The notes under the pieces: model-generated
Seen by the model: the letters and a program-made list of their open reading frames with translations, nothing else
What the model was told of the DNA's origin: nothing
Database searches by the model: none
Source: Nonomuraea antri
GTDB taxonomy: Bacteria; Actinomycetota; Actinomycetes; Streptosporangiales; Streptosporangiaceae
Direction of reading: 5' to 3'
NCBI RefSeq assembly: GCF_013283785.1
Contig: NZ_JABCPZ010000028.1
Location: 1-64,000 of the forward strand
DNA: 64,000 bases
Position numbers and translations under genes: made by a program
In this document: positions 1 to 8,179 of the stretch, piece after piece
How positions within the stretch are numbered: the first letter of the stretch is position 1
How the letters are laid out: each line of letters opens with the position of its first letter

Positions 1-1
1 G

Positions 2-538
2 GTGGGCGGGCAGGCGGAGCTCGTCCAGCGGATGGCCGACGCCGCGTTCGCCGAGATCGAGCTGCCGGAGCCGCCGCCTGGCTGGCGTTCGCACCTGCGC
101 CAGGCAGCGGTGCTGCAGTGGCGGGCCTATCACCGCCATCCCTGGCTGGCCCGGCTGGTCTCGGTCACCCGTCCGGTCGTGTCGCCCGGCATGGTCAGGT
201 ACGCCGTGTGGACGATGCGCGCGCTCGACGGCCTGCCCATCGACGCCGACACCCGCATCCACGTGTACGCCGCGGTGGTCAACCACGTCCGGGGCACGGC
301 GATGAACATCGAGGGGGAGATCGCCGCCGAGCAGGACACCGGCAAGACCAGCGGGCAGTGGCTGAGGTCGCGCCTGCCGGTGGACGGGCCGCTGGTGACG
401 CGGGTGACGGATCCGGCCGTGCGCCTCGATCTGGAGTCGTTGTTCGCCTTCGGGCTCGAACGCCTCCTGGACGGCCTGACCCCGCTCCTGTCGCCCCGCC
501 GCCAGGCCGGGGCCGCGAACCCCGAGCCGACGGCCTGA
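2..538 (+). CDS. TetR-family regulator, C-terminal ligand-binding part (5' end cut by window)
   Basis: The 178 visible residues match the all-helical C-terminal ligand-binding domain of TetR/AcrR regulators of the TetR_C_1 type: a PPGW segment near residue 25 and an RHPWLA-like helix near residue 42 are typical. No helix-turn-helix DNA-binding domain is present, so the real start lies upstream of the window and the GTG at position 2 is probably internal. The stop (TGA, 536-538) is separated by one base from the stop of the convergent dioxygenase gene. Target and ligand cannot be inferred. The family call rests on overall resemblance, not on catalytic residues. Confidence 0.75.
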   Translation: MGGQAELVQRMADAAFAEIELPEPPPGWRSHLRQAAVLQWRAYHRHPWLARLVSVTRPVVSPGMVRYAVWTMRALDGLPIDADTRIHVYAAVVNHVRGTAMNIEGEIAAEQDTGKTSGQWLRSRLPVDGPLVTRVTDPAVRLDLESLFAFGLERLLDGLTPLLSPRRQAGAANPEPTA

Positions 539-539
539 C

Positions 540-1424
540 TCACATGTGGGTGCGGGCCGACCACAGCTCGGGGAAGACCACCCGCTGCATGCTGCGTTCC
601 AGCCAGGCCAGGCCGTTGGAGCCGCCGCTGCCCGGCTTGGCGCCCATCGCCCGGCGTACCGCCGCGACGTGCTGCTGACGCCAGTCGCCGAACAGCTCGC
701 TCACCTCGGTCAGCGCCTCGCCGAGCAGCCGCAGCAGGTTGCCCGGGCCGCTGTCGCGGTACGCCTCGACCCAGGCCCGCTCCACCGCCGGGTGCGGCGC
801 GTGCTCGACGGCGACGTCGCGGTCCAGCAGCTCGCCGGGGATGTCCAGGCCGTGCCTGGCCAGCAGGGCGATGGCGTCGTCCCAGAGGCTCGGCGACTCG
901 AAGGTGCGCAGCAGGTCGCGGTGGATCGTCCGCTGCCGTTTGAAGGGGCGCAGCAGGGCCGGGTTCTTCAGTCCGAGCAGGAACTCCACGTGCCGGTACA
1001 TCGCCGACTGCAGCCCGGACGCCTCGCCGAGCGCGTCGCGGAAGCGGTTGAAGTCGGCCGGCGTCATCCAGCGCAGCCCGCGCCAGCTCGCGTTCAGCCC
1101 CTCCAGGTGCAGCGCGGTGCGGCGCAGCGGGGCCAGCGCGGCCCACACGTCGTCGGCGCGCAGCGCCTCCTGCGCGTGCCGCAGCTCGAAGGCGATGAGC
1201 TTGAAGTACAGCTCCATCACCTGGGTGATCATCAGGAACGACATCTCGCCCGCGTCGCGGCTCAGCGGCCGCTGCAGCCCGTGCAGCACGTCCGTGCGCA
1301 CGTAGGCGTCGTAGGGCGTGCGGGTCTCGAAGTCCAGCGTCGGGAGGCCGCCCGTGGTCATGGCCCGCTCGGCCCGCTCCTCCGCCGTGCTCGGCCGCAC
1401 TTCGCACAACTGTGTGACGTCCAC
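540..1424 (-). CDS. kynA: Tryptophan 2,3-dioxygenase
   Basis: Haem enzyme opening the indole ring of L-tryptophan to N-formylkynurenine, the first step of the kynurenine pathway. The 294-residue product has the family hallmarks: an N-terminal YDAYVRTDVLHGLQ-like segment, the ITQVMELYFKLIAFEL helix, and the RDALGEASGLQSAMYRHVEFLLG region that includes a conserved substrate-pocket Arg and His. Length fits actinobacterial enzymes. I chose GTG at 1424 because GAGGAG lies upstream at good spacing; an in-frame ATG near 1359 is the alternative. It is divergent from an Lrp/AsnC gene, an arrangement common for amino-acid catabolic genes, so Lrp control is likely. Whether kynurenine feeds the nearby NRPS genes is open. 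Confidence 0.93.
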   Translation of the reverse strand: MDVTQLCEVRPSTAEERAERAMTTGGLPTLDFETRTPYDAYVRTDVLHGLQRPLSRDAGEMSFLMITQVMELYFKLIAFELRHAQEALRADDVWAALAPLRRTALHLEGLNASWRGLRWMTPADFNRFRDALGEASGLQSAMYRHVEFLLGLKNPALLRPFKRQRTIHRDLLRTFESPSLWDDAIALLARHGLDIPGELLDRDVAVEHAPHPAVERAWVEAYRDSGPGNLLRLLGEALTEVSELFGDWRQQHVAAVRRAMGAKPGSGGSNGLAWLERSMQRVVFPELWSARTHM

Positions 1425-1503
1425 GTGTCCATCCCTTCTCCTCGCCGCACCTCCATGATGGCTGCGCGGGACGCGAGGGAGGAATGCCGAACGAACGGCG
1501 AAA

Positions 1504-1539
1504 CCGGGATATCGGCGTATTTTAGAGGCGAAATCCCGG
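1504..1539. promoter_or_regulatory. Inverted repeat between kynA and the lrp-like gene, probable Lrp-type operator
   Basis: CCGGGATATCGGC at 1504-1516 is matched on the opposite strand by GGCGAAATCCCGG at 1527-1539 (13-bp arms, two mismatches), with an AT-rich centre (tattttag). It sits in the 145-bp divergent intergenic region 31 bp before the regulator start, where autoregulating Lrp proteins usually bind. No experimental evidence. Confidence 0.5.
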
Positions 1540-1569
1540 CTAGGACTTAACGCACGAAAGGCCGCCAAG

Positions 1570-2004
1570 GTGGACGAGACGGACTGGGAACTGCTACGCG
1601 AACTCCAGGACAACGCCCGGCTCTCGCTCAAGGAGCTGTCACGCCGGATCCACCTGTCCCCGCCCGCCGTGGCCGAACGGGTACGCAAGCTGGAGGAGTC
1701 GGGCGTGATCACCGGCTACCACGCACAGGTCGACCCGATGCGGGCCGGCTGGCCGGTCGCCGCCTTCATCCGCATGTCCTGCTACGGCCCGCGCTGCGTG
1801 CTGCGCGACCCCGAGGTGGCCACCTGGCCCGAGATCCGCGAGATCCACCGGGTCACCGGCGAGGTGTGCAGCATTCTCAGGATCGTGGCGGTGTCCATGG
1901 TGGCCTTCGAGGACCTGATCGACCGGCTGGCCGGCTACGGGGCGCCGTCGAGCACGATGATCCTGTCGACCCCGCTGGCCGATCACCCGCTCACCGCTCC
2001 GTAG
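1570..2004 (+). CDS. Lrp/AsnC-family transcriptional regulator
   Basis: A 144-residue protein beginning DETDWELLRELQDNAR, the classic Lrp start. A winged helix-turn-helix covers about residues 4-55 (LSLKELSRRIHLSPPAVAERVRKLEESGVI), followed by a ligand-binding RAM domain. That domain is somewhat degenerate (the usual VTG becomes HRVTGEVCSILRIV). The GTG start at 1570 is preceded by a purine-rich gaaagg. It is divergent from tryptophan dioxygenase, so an amino-acid-responsive switch for that gene is the natural reading. Convergent with the E2 gene, whose stop lies 18 bp away. Family assignment is firm; ligand unknown. Confidence 0.92.
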   Translation: MDETDWELLRELQDNARLSLKELSRRIHLSPPAVAERVRKLEESGVITGYHAQVDPMRAGWPVAAFIRMSCYGPRCVLRDPEVATWPEIREIHRVTGEVCSILRIVAVSMVAFEDLIDRLAGYGAPSSTMILSTPLADHPLTAP

Positions 2005-2022
2005 CCGGTCACGTGAAGGACG

Positions 2023-3141
2023 TCAGGCGCGCGACTCCAGCGCCGATTTGAGCGCGCCCAGGAACAGGGTGGCGTCCCTGCCGTTGATCAGCCGGTGGTC
2101 GTAGGCCAGCCCGATGTAGGCCCGCGTGCCGTCGTGCGGCGCGGTCACCGCGAGCGCGCACGCCGTGCCGGGGAACACCAGCGGCACGGCCAGCACCACG
2201 TCGCCCTCGGTGTGCAGGGTGATGACGAAGTTGGCCCCGGCCAGCTCCCGCGAGGTGAACTCGCCCTCGGCCGCCGACAGCCGGTGGCGCATGAGCGTGC
2301 TCGCGATGTCCTTGAGCGTGCGGGCGCCCGCGTCGTGCAGCACCGGGACGAACAGGCCCGCGCCCAGGTCCAGGGTGACGCCGAGGTCCGGGGTGGGGGC
2401 GAGCACGGCGTGGTCGCCGTCGATGGCGGCGAAGAACAGCGGGAAGTCGCCGTGCAGGCCCGCCACCGCCTCGACGAACACCTCGGCCAGCCCCACCGGA
2501 CGCCGGATCAGCGCGGTCTGCTCCTCCGCGTAACGCAGCGCGGGCCCGAGGTCCATGTGGACGACGGTGTAGGCGGCCGGGATGGTCTGGCGCGACAGCT
2601 CGACCGCCCGGGCCACGCCGCGCTGGACCTTGGACAGCGGCTGCCTGTTCGTCCCGCTGACCAGGCGTTCGACGTCGGAGCGGCGTACGACGGGCACGCC
2701 GAGCGCCTTGACCCGATCGAGGGGGATGCCCAGCTCGTCGATGAGCGCCTGCGCCGGCGCGGTGATCAGGGGGCCGGCCCCGACCCCCGAGGCGGGGCCG
2801 GCGTCCAGGTCGGGACCGGCACTCGAGTCGATGCCGGTGCCCGAGGCGGGAGCGGCACCCGATCCGGTACCGGTTCCCGTGGCGGGAGCGGGCTCCTGTG
2901 CGGCTGATCCCGGCGCGGTCACGGTGGCGATGACCTGGTCGGGTTTGCACCAGTCGCCGGCCGCGACCGCGTACCGCAGCACGCCGGTGGCGTCCGCGGG
3001 CAGTTCCTCGGTCGCCTTCGACGTCTCCACCAGCACCACGGCATCGTCCTCGTGCACCTGCGCCCCGTCCGGGACCAGCCATTCCACCAGCAGGTACTCG
3101 GCGTCGTTGTTGTTCAGCTTGGGCACGCGCAGCTCAGCCAC
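2023..3141 (-). CDS. 2-oxoacid dehydrogenase-like E2 (dihydrolipoyl acyltransferase)
   Basis: E2 acyltransferase that would carry an acyl group on a lipoyl arm and pass it to a thiol acceptor. Residues 1-78 form a lipoyl domain with the lipoylation Lys in VETSKATEEL. A Gly/Ala/Pro/Thr-rich low-complexity linker follows (about 80-125), then a degenerate peripheral-subunit-binding segment (ITAPAQALIDELGIPLDRV) and a catalytic domain (about 165-372). The catalytic motif reads DHRLINGRD, so the usual HxxxDG Asp is Asn. The GTG start at 3141 overlaps the E1-beta stop by 8 bp and has AGGGAG upstream. No E3 gene is present. Coupling to E1 genes, a C-PCP protein and an adenylating enzyme suggests a biosynthetic rather than central-metabolic role. 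Confidence 0.85.
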   Translation of the reverse strand: MAELRVPKLNNNDAEYLLVEWLVPDGAQVHEDDAVVLVETSKATEELPADATGVLRYAVAAGDWCKPDQVIATVTAPGSAAQEPAPATGTGTGSGAAPASGTGIDSSAGPDLDAGPASGVGAGPLITAPAQALIDELGIPLDRVKALGVPVVRRSDVERLVSGTNRQPLSKVQRGVARAVELSRQTIPAAYTVVHMDLGPALRYAEEQTALIRRPVGLAEVFVEAVAGLHGDFPLFFAAIDGDHAVLAPTPDLGVTLDLGAGLFVPVLHDAGARTLKDIASTLMRHRLSAAEGEFTSRELAGANFVITLHTEGDVVLAVPLVFPGTACALAVTAPHDGTRAYIGLAYDHRLINGRDATLFLGALKSALESRA

Positions 3142-4117
3142 GGAGGGTCTCCCTGATCACCCGATGAATCGTGGTCTCGTTCACCAGCACCTCACGCTCC
3201 AGGTGCCCGGCCGTGGGGATGACGGACGGCTCGGAGTGGATCAGCGTCACCGGCCGGGCCAGCCGCTCCCAGTGGTTCTGGTGCAGCCGGTGCGCGACCT
3301 CCGCGCCCCAGGTCCCGCCCGCCGTGCTCTCCTCCGCCACGAAGACGTGCGGCGGCACCTCGCCACCGGACACCCCGAGGAACGGGTCGTCGAACGGGTA
3401 CAGCCGGGACGGCACCAGCAGCGTGCAGACGATCTCCTCCTCCAGCAGGAGCGAGCGCATCGCCGCCAGCACCCGGTGCGCCATCCCGCCCGGCGCGATC
3501 ACCACGCAGTCGGGACGCGCGTCCAGCGACACCCGCGCCACGCCGCCGGTCACCTCCACCGTGAACGGCTCGGGCACCGCGTACATGGGCCTGGTGTACA
3601 GGACCTTGTCCTCGAACAGCACGGACGGCTCCGCGCGGGCGAAGATCTCCATCAGCACTTCGGTGTTGTCGTGGAACGGCGACACCTCGTGCACCGACAG
3701 CCCGGGCACGCCCACGAAGTGCTTCTGCAGGCTCTGGCTGTGCGTGGGCCCGTAGCCGCGCCCGCCGCCGGTGGGGCAGCGCACCAGCACCGGCATCGGC
3801 ACCGGCGTGCCGTACATGGTGCCGGACTTGGCGATGAAGTTCACCAGCGGGTCGAAGGCCAGCGTGACGAAGTCGGCGAACATGATCTCCACGATCGCCC
3901 GGTCGCCGGACAGCGCCAGCCCGGCCGCGATGCCGGTGATGGCGTTCTCGCTGATCGGCGTGGACAGGACGCGGTCGGGGAAGCGGGTGGACAGCCCCCG
4001 GGTGATCTTGAACGCGCCGCCGTAGGGGTCGGTCACGTCCTCGCCCAGCAGGTACAGCCGGGGGTCCGCGGCGAACAGGGAGTGCAGGGCCGCGTTCAGG
4101 TTCTCCGCGACTCTCAT
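3134..4117 (-). CDS. 2-oxoacid dehydrogenase-like E1 component, beta subunit
   Basis: Beta subunit of a thiamine-diphosphate-dependent E1 (pyruvate, acetoin or branched-chain 2-oxoacid dehydrogenase type), about 327 residues. Recognisable features are LNAALHSLFAADPRLYLLGEDV at the N-terminus, STPISENAITGIAAGLALSGDRAIVEIMFADF, the CPTGGGRGYGPTHSQS loop, and the C-terminal transketolase fold (EESTAGGTWGAEVAHRL). The ATG at 4117 overlaps the E1-alpha stop as ATGA; this start excludes the longer open frame, which only shadows E1-alpha. With E1-alpha it forms a heterotetrameric decarboxylase that would feed E2. The 2-oxoacid or ketose substrate cannot be read from sequence. Confidence 0.92.
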   Translation of the reverse strand: MRVAENLNAALHSLFAADPRLYLLGEDVTDPYGGAFKITRGLSTRFPDRVLSTPISENAITGIAAGLALSGDRAIVEIMFADFVTLAFDPLVNFIAKSGTMYGTPVPMPVLVRCPTGGGRGYGPTHSQSLQKHFVGVPGLSVHEVSPFHDNTEVLMEIFARAEPSVLFEDKVLYTRPMYAVPEPFTVEVTGGVARVSLDARPDCVVIAPGGMAHRVLAAMRSLLLEEEIVCTLLVPSRLYPFDDPFLGVSGGEVPPHVFVAEESTAGGTWGAEVAHRLHQNHWERLARPVTLIHSEPSVIPTAGHLEREVLVNETTIHRVIRETLRG

Positions 4118-5013
4118 GCCGGTTCCCTGGCGATCACCTCGGCGGCCACGGACTCCACCAGCGCCCTGGCCCTGACCTGCAGCCGGTCGAACCTGGCCGG
4201 GTCGGCCGCGCGGCACCGCTCGGCCCAGTCCCGCTCGCGGGCCAGGCGCAGCGCCGCCTCCGAGCGGGTGTCGTCGCCCTTGCTGTGCGGGCCGAGCCGC
4301 CTGGTCATGAACTCCACCACCAGCGGCGAGCCGCCGCGCACCCCGGCGACCGGGCCGTCGAGCAGGTCGCGGATCTCGGGCACGTCGTCGCCGTCCACGA
4401 GGACGTGCCCGATCCCGAACGCCGCCGCCCGCCCGGCGATGCTGCCCGCCAGGTGCGCGGTCGTGGGCGTGGACTGGGCGATGCCGTTGTTCTCCACGAC
4501 CACGAGCAGCGGCAGCCGCCACAGCGCGGCGATGTTCAGCGCCTCGTACACCGCGCCTTCGCCGAAGGTGCCGTCACCGATGTACACGCAGGCCAGGCGG
4601 CCGGGTTCGGCGCGCTTGAGATGCAGCGCGACCCCGGCGGCGACCGGCAGGCTCTCGCCCTGGACCCCGGTGGACAGGTAGCGGTCCCTGCGGATGTGCT
4701 GGCTGCCGCCCACGCCGCCGCACACCGCGCCGCGCCTGCCCATGATCTCGGCGAGCAGCCCGTCGAGGTCGTGGAAGCGGGCCAGGTAGTGTCCGTGGCC
4801 GCGATGGTTGCTGAAGACGTGGTCGGCCGGGTCGAGCAGCCCCTCGATCGCCACCGGCACGTACTCCTGGCCCAGGCAGGTGTGCGTGGTGCCGTGCAGC
4901 AGGCCCTTGCCGTACAGGTCGAGGAGGGTGTGCTCGAAGGCGCGGATGGTGAGCATCCAGAGCAGGTCCTCTTCGCCGAGTCTGGCGCCCGGACGTTCGA
5001 GCAGCTCGGTCAT
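4114..5013 (-). CDS. 2-oxoacid dehydrogenase-like E1 component, alpha subunit
   Basis: ThDP-binding alpha subunit of 299 residues. The ThDP/Mg motif is intact: GDGTFGEGAVYEALN followed by VVVENN (about residues 145-175). Also typical are RAFEHTLLDLYGKG, TCLGQEYVPVAIE, SNHRGHGHYLAR and GGSQHI. Slightly shorter than housekeeping E1-alpha proteins, as in acetoin/biosynthetic branches. Start and stop both overlap neighbours by ATGA (C-PCP gene upstream, E1-beta downstream), so the five genes from 7879 to 2023 form a tightly coupled operon. The partner subunits are therefore the adjacent E1-beta and E2. The reaction would be decarboxylation and acyl transfer to lipoyl-E2. Confidence 0.92.
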   Translation of the reverse strand: MTELLERPGARLGEEDLLWMLTIRAFEHTLLDLYGKGLLHGTTHTCLGQEYVPVAIEGLLDPADHVFSNHRGHGHYLARFHDLDGLLAEIMGRRGAVCGGVGGSQHIRRDRYLSTGVQGESLPVAAGVALHLKRAEPGRLACVYIGDGTFGEGAVYEALNIAALWRLPLLVVVENNGIAQSTPTTAHLAGSIAGRAAAFGIGHVLVDGDDVPEIRDLLDGPVAGVRGGSPLVVEFMTRRLGPHSKGDDTRSEAALRLARERDWAERCRAADPARFDRLQVRARALVESVAAEVIAREPA

Positions 5014-6443
5014 CGCCTGATCACCCCGAGCACGCCGGCGATGGTGGGGTTGTCGAAGAAGTCGTCCAGGTCGATCTCCACGCCCAGGCGCTTGCGCATG
5101 CGGGCGATGATCTGGGTGATGGTCAGCGAGTGTCCGCCCAGGTCGAAGATGTCGTCGTGGGCCTCGATCGGCGCCAGTTGCAGGACCTCTTCCCAGATGG
5201 CGCGGATGTCGGCGAGCAGCGGGTCGTCGTCCGCGGCGACGTCCTGAGCCGGGGCGGCGACGTCCGCGTTCGCCGTCTCGGCCGGTGCGTCGAGCGCGCG
5301 GGTCAGCTCGCCCAGCGGCCGGTCGGGCGCGGCGGCGACGGCGGCCAGCAGGGCGGTCAGGTCCTGGGCGAAACGCGCCGGATCGGGCAGCTCGTCGCCG
5401 TGACGCAGGCTGGCCCGCAGCCCACCGGGGCCGTCGAGGAGCTGGAGCTGCAGCGCGCCGCGCACCGCGTGGTTGAACGCCAGCAGGTCGGCGTCCGGGC
5501 TCTCCTCGCCGCCGCGCCGGTAGCTGATCGACACCGGCGCGAGCGCGGCGTGCGGCCTGATCCCGGGGACGGCGCGCGCCAGCGGCACCTCGCGGTGCGC
5601 GTACAACCGCCTGAGCTCGGTACGCAGCCGCGCGGCGAACCCGCTGAACGGCTCGCCCGGGTCGGGCGTGGAGAAGACGGGCAGCTCGTTGACGAACGCC
5701 CCCACCCGCCCGTTCTCCTCGGGCGTGCGGGTCGACAGGTCGAGCGCGGTGACCGCCTCGGCGTTGCCGTAGCCGCGCAGCAGCGCGTGCACCGCGGCGA
5801 TCAGCACCTCGAACGTGGTGAGCCCGGGCAGCTCGGGCGCCCGCAGCCCGAACTCGTGCACCCGGCCGGCGCCCGCCCGGCGCGAGCGCAGCGTGCCGCC
5901 GGGCACGACGGTGCCGCCGGGCTCGTGCCAGCGGGCCGCCCAGAACCGCCTGGCCTCCTCGGCCGCCAGGCTCACGCGTTCGCGCTGGGCGGCGGCGTGG
6001 TCCAGCGGCGGCAGCGGCTCCAGCGGCCGCCCGTCGAGCACCGCGGCCAGGTCGGCGAGCAGCACGTCCTTGGAGTGGCCGTCGAAGACCAGGTGGTGTG
6101 CCACGATCAGCAGGGTGCGGCCGTCGAACGCGAACCGGATCAGCGGGCCACGCTCCAGGTCGAAGGGCCGCACGGTCTCCTCGCGCACCCAGTCGCCGTC
6201 GCCCGTCACCGGTTCCAGCTCGGGGCTGCGGCCGGCGGGCACCAGGTGGAGCACGCCCTCGCGGTCCTGGAGCGCGCGGGACAGCAGCGGGTGCCGCTCG
6301 ACGACGGTGGCCACCGCCTTGGCCAGGTCGTCACCGGCGGGCGCCGGGTCGAAACGGATCACGATCGGCATGTGGTACGCCGAGCCGCTGCCCAGTTGCT
6401 CGTTGATCCAAATCCCGTGTTGTGTGTAGGAGACCTCGGTCAT
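5010..6443 (-). CDS. NRPS condensation-PCP didomain protein
   Basis: Residues 1-375 are a condensation domain (start Q-GIWINEQLGSGSAYHMP; catalytic HHLVFDG near residue 122). Residues about 395-475 are a peptidyl carrier domain with the phosphopantetheine Ser in DLGGHSLTITQ. There is no adenylation domain, so the carrier must be loaded in trans, most simply by the free-standing adenylating enzyme whose gene overlaps this one by ATGA. The ATG at 6443 is chosen for that overlap; longer reading is a shadow. The second His and the Asp-Gly of the C motif are present, so amide or ester formation is possible. It may join an acyl unit on this PCP to one on the divergently encoded ACP. Confidence 0.88.
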   Translation of the reverse strand: MTEVSYTQHGIWINEQLGSGSAYHMPIVIRFDPAPAGDDLAKAVATVVERHPLLSRALQDREGVLHLVPAGRSPELEPVTGDGDWVREETVRPFDLERGPLIRFAFDGRTLLIVAHHLVFDGHSKDVLLADLAAVLDGRPLEPLPPLDHAAAQRERVSLAAEEARRFWAARWHEPGGTVVPGGTLRSRRAGAGRVHEFGLRAPELPGLTTFEVLIAAVHALLRGYGNAEAVTALDLSTRTPEENGRVGAFVNELPVFSTPDPGEPFSGFAARLRTELRRLYAHREVPLARAVPGIRPHAALAPVSISYRRGGEESPDADLLAFNHAVRGALQLQLLDGPGGLRASLRHGDELPDPARFAQDLTALLAAVAAAPDRPLGELTRALDAPAETANADVAAPAQDVAADDDPLLADIRAIWEEVLQLAPIEAHDDIFDLGGHSLTITQIIARMRKRLGVEIDLDDFFDNPTIAGVLGVIRR

Positions 6444-7879
6444 GAGACAGCCTCTCGCAGTGCGCTTTTGTCGACCTTGCCGCCGAGATTGCGGGGCAGG
6501 GCGTCGAGGGTGACGAGCCTGACGGGAAGTTCGTAGGGCGCCAGCCGGTCCTTCAGGAACATCCGCAGTTCCTCGTGCGCGACCGGGCCCACGACCGCCA
6601 CGTTGACCGCGGTGCCGAGCGTCGGGTGCGGCATGCCGAAGGCGGCGGCCTCCACCACGCCCGGGCAGGCGTAGACGGCTTCCTCCACCCGCAGCGTGGA
6701 CACCTTGTGCGCACCGGACTTCAGCACGTCGCTCTCCCTGTCGACCAGGTAGAGGTAGCCCTCGTCGTCCAGGCGGCCGAGGTCGCCCATGCGCACCCAG
6801 CCGTCGCGGAAGACCTGCCGGGTGGCGTCCGGGTCGCCGTAGTAGGCGCGGGTGGCGGCCGGTGAGCGCATCCACACCTCGCCGCTCTCGCCTGGCGGCA
6901 GCGGGCGGCCGTCCGCGGTCGCGATCCTGACCGCGCCGCCCGAGGCGGGACGGCCGACGCTGGTGGGCCGGTCGGGGTCGTAGAGCATGACGGTCTGGGC
7001 CGGCGCGGCCTCGGTGGAGGTGTAGTAGTTGGCGATGGTCGCGTTCGGGAAGACATCCGACAGGTCGGCGGCGATCCTGGCGGGCAGCGGCGCGGCGGCC
7101 GAGCCGAGCAGCAGCACGCTGGACAGGTCGTGGCGTTCGTGGACCCGCGCGGCGAGCAGCTCGACGGCCATCGCGGGCACCAGGAAGACCGTGCCCGCCC
7201 GGTAGCGCTCGATGAGCGCGGCGAAGCGCGCCGGGGTGAAGCGCGGCGGCGCGACCAGCGCCGGCCTGGCGTCCAGCGCGTTGATCAGCATGACCTGCCC
7301 GGCGTTGGTGCCGATCGGGAAGGCGTGGGCCAGGTGCCGCGAGTGTGCGAACGGCCGCCGCTTGCCGCCGCAGCCGTGGGCCAGGTTGGCGTGCGTGGCC
7401 GCGACGCCCTTGGGCCGGCCGGTGGTGCCCGAGGTGTAGAGGATCTGGGCGAGTTCGGCGGGCGCGCACGCCGGATCATGGGAGGTATCGCCGTCCAGGT
7501 CGCTCAGGGCGGCCGTCGGGACCGGGACCTCGGGGGCGGTGGCGCCGTCGGCGTGGATCACCGCGACCGCGCCGCAGTGCTCCAGCTTGCCGCGCAGGTC
7601 AGCGGCGGGGAGCCCGTCGGACAGCGGGACGGCCACCGCGCCGGCGGCCAGCACGCCGCAGAACGCCGCGGCGTATCCGGGCCAGTCGCCGGTGCCGAAC
7701 ACCAGGCCGACCCGGTCTCCCCGGCCGATGCCCTGGTCGGCCAGCGCGTTCGCCACCCTGTTCGACTCCGAGAGCCAGCGGGAGAACGTCAGCGGCTCGC
7801 CTCCTGGCGCCTCGATCGCGACCTCGGACGGCTCGATCGCGGCCCGGGCGGCGAGGAGGTGCGGGAGGGTTGATCGCAC
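6440..7879 (-). CDS. Free-standing acyl/amino-acyl adenylating enzyme (AMP-binding)
   Basis: Class I adenylate-forming enzyme of about 480 residues. Core motifs: ILYTSGTTGRPKGV (A3 phosphate loop), NYYTSTEAAP (A5), RMGDLG (A7), DRESDVLKSGAHKVS (A8 hinge) and PRNLGGKVDK with the catalytic Lys (A10). The A8 region resembles acyl-CoA ligases more than NRPS A domains, so a carboxylic acid starter rather than an amino acid is likely, but the substrate is not identifiable. First gene of the leftward operon; its stop overlaps the C-PCP start. GTG at 7879 is preferred because GGGGG precedes it; a TTG at 7894 is possible. Probable job: loading the PCP of the next gene or the nearby ACP. Confidence 0.85.
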   Translation of the reverse strand: MRSTLPHLLAARAAIEPSEVAIEAPGGEPLTFSRWLSESNRVANALADQGIGRGDRVGLVFGTGDWPGYAAAFCGVLAAGAVAVPLSDGLPAADLRGKLEHCGAVAVIHADGATAPEVPVPTAALSDLDGDTSHDPACAPAELAQILYTSGTTGRPKGVAATHANLAHGCGGKRRPFAHSRHLAHAFPIGTNAGQVMLINALDARPALVAPPRFTPARFAALIERYRAGTVFLVPAMAVELLAARVHERHDLSSVLLLGSAAAPLPARIAADLSDVFPNATIANYYTSTEAAPAQTVMLYDPDRPTSVGRPASGGAVRIATADGRPLPPGESGEVWMRSPAATRAYYGDPDATRQVFRDGWVRMGDLGRLDDEGYLYLVDRESDVLKSGAHKVSTLRVEEAVYACPGVVEAAAFGMPHPTLGTAVNVAVVGPVAHEELRMFLKDRLAPYELPVRLVTLDALPRNLGGKVDKSALREAVS

Positions 7880-7906
7880 GATCGGAGCCCCCAAATAGAT
7901 CCGATG

Positions 7907-7936
7907 TATTTACAGAAGTCGTCAACCCTTTGTCAG
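7907..7936 (-). promoter_or_regulatory. Candidate promoter for the leftward arm-1 operon
   Basis: On the minus strand CTGACA (complement of 7931-7936) and TAAATA (complement of 7907-7912) are separated by 18 bp and would place transcription start near 7900, just ahead of the GTG at 7879. Read by eye only. Confidence 0.35.
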
Positions 7937-7967
7937 GGTCTAACAGTAAAGATTGTTAACTGTTTCC

Positions 7968-7981
7968 GACTTGCGCAAGTC
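7968..7981. promoter_or_regulatory. 14-bp perfect palindrome in the divergent arm-1 control region
   Basis: GACTTGCGCAAGTC is a perfect palindrome midway between the two divergent biosynthetic operons. A related sequence, CACTTGCGT, recurs near 8020, and each is followed about 9 nt later by catga. A shared operator for a pathway regulator is likely, but no cognate regulator gene is in arm 1. Confidence 0.5.
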
Positions 7982-8054
7982 TTACATGATCACCAGGGTC
8001 TCGCAACCCCTGCCGTACCGGCACTTGCGTCCCATGACAAGGAGATGTAAGACT
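7978..8054. repeat. Inverted repeat with 10-bp perfect arms
   Basis: AGTCTTACAT (7978-7987) and ATGTAAGACT (8045-8054) are exact reverse complements 57 bp apart and the left arm overlaps the 14-bp palindrome. The spacing would suit a looping or two-site operator. The rest of 7880-8179 holds no gene; an AT-rich AACAGT...ACTGTT pair lies at about 7942-7964. Confidence 0.45.
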
Positions 8055-8179
8055 GTCGGCCCACCCTAATTGAAAAGATTCTTTCCAGTAAGGTTCTCGT
8101 TTCCCTTTTGGGCGAGTTAGCCGGTTGATGCCCATTTTCCGGGCGATACATCCAATGTCTTGTGTCCTGGAGGTATGCC

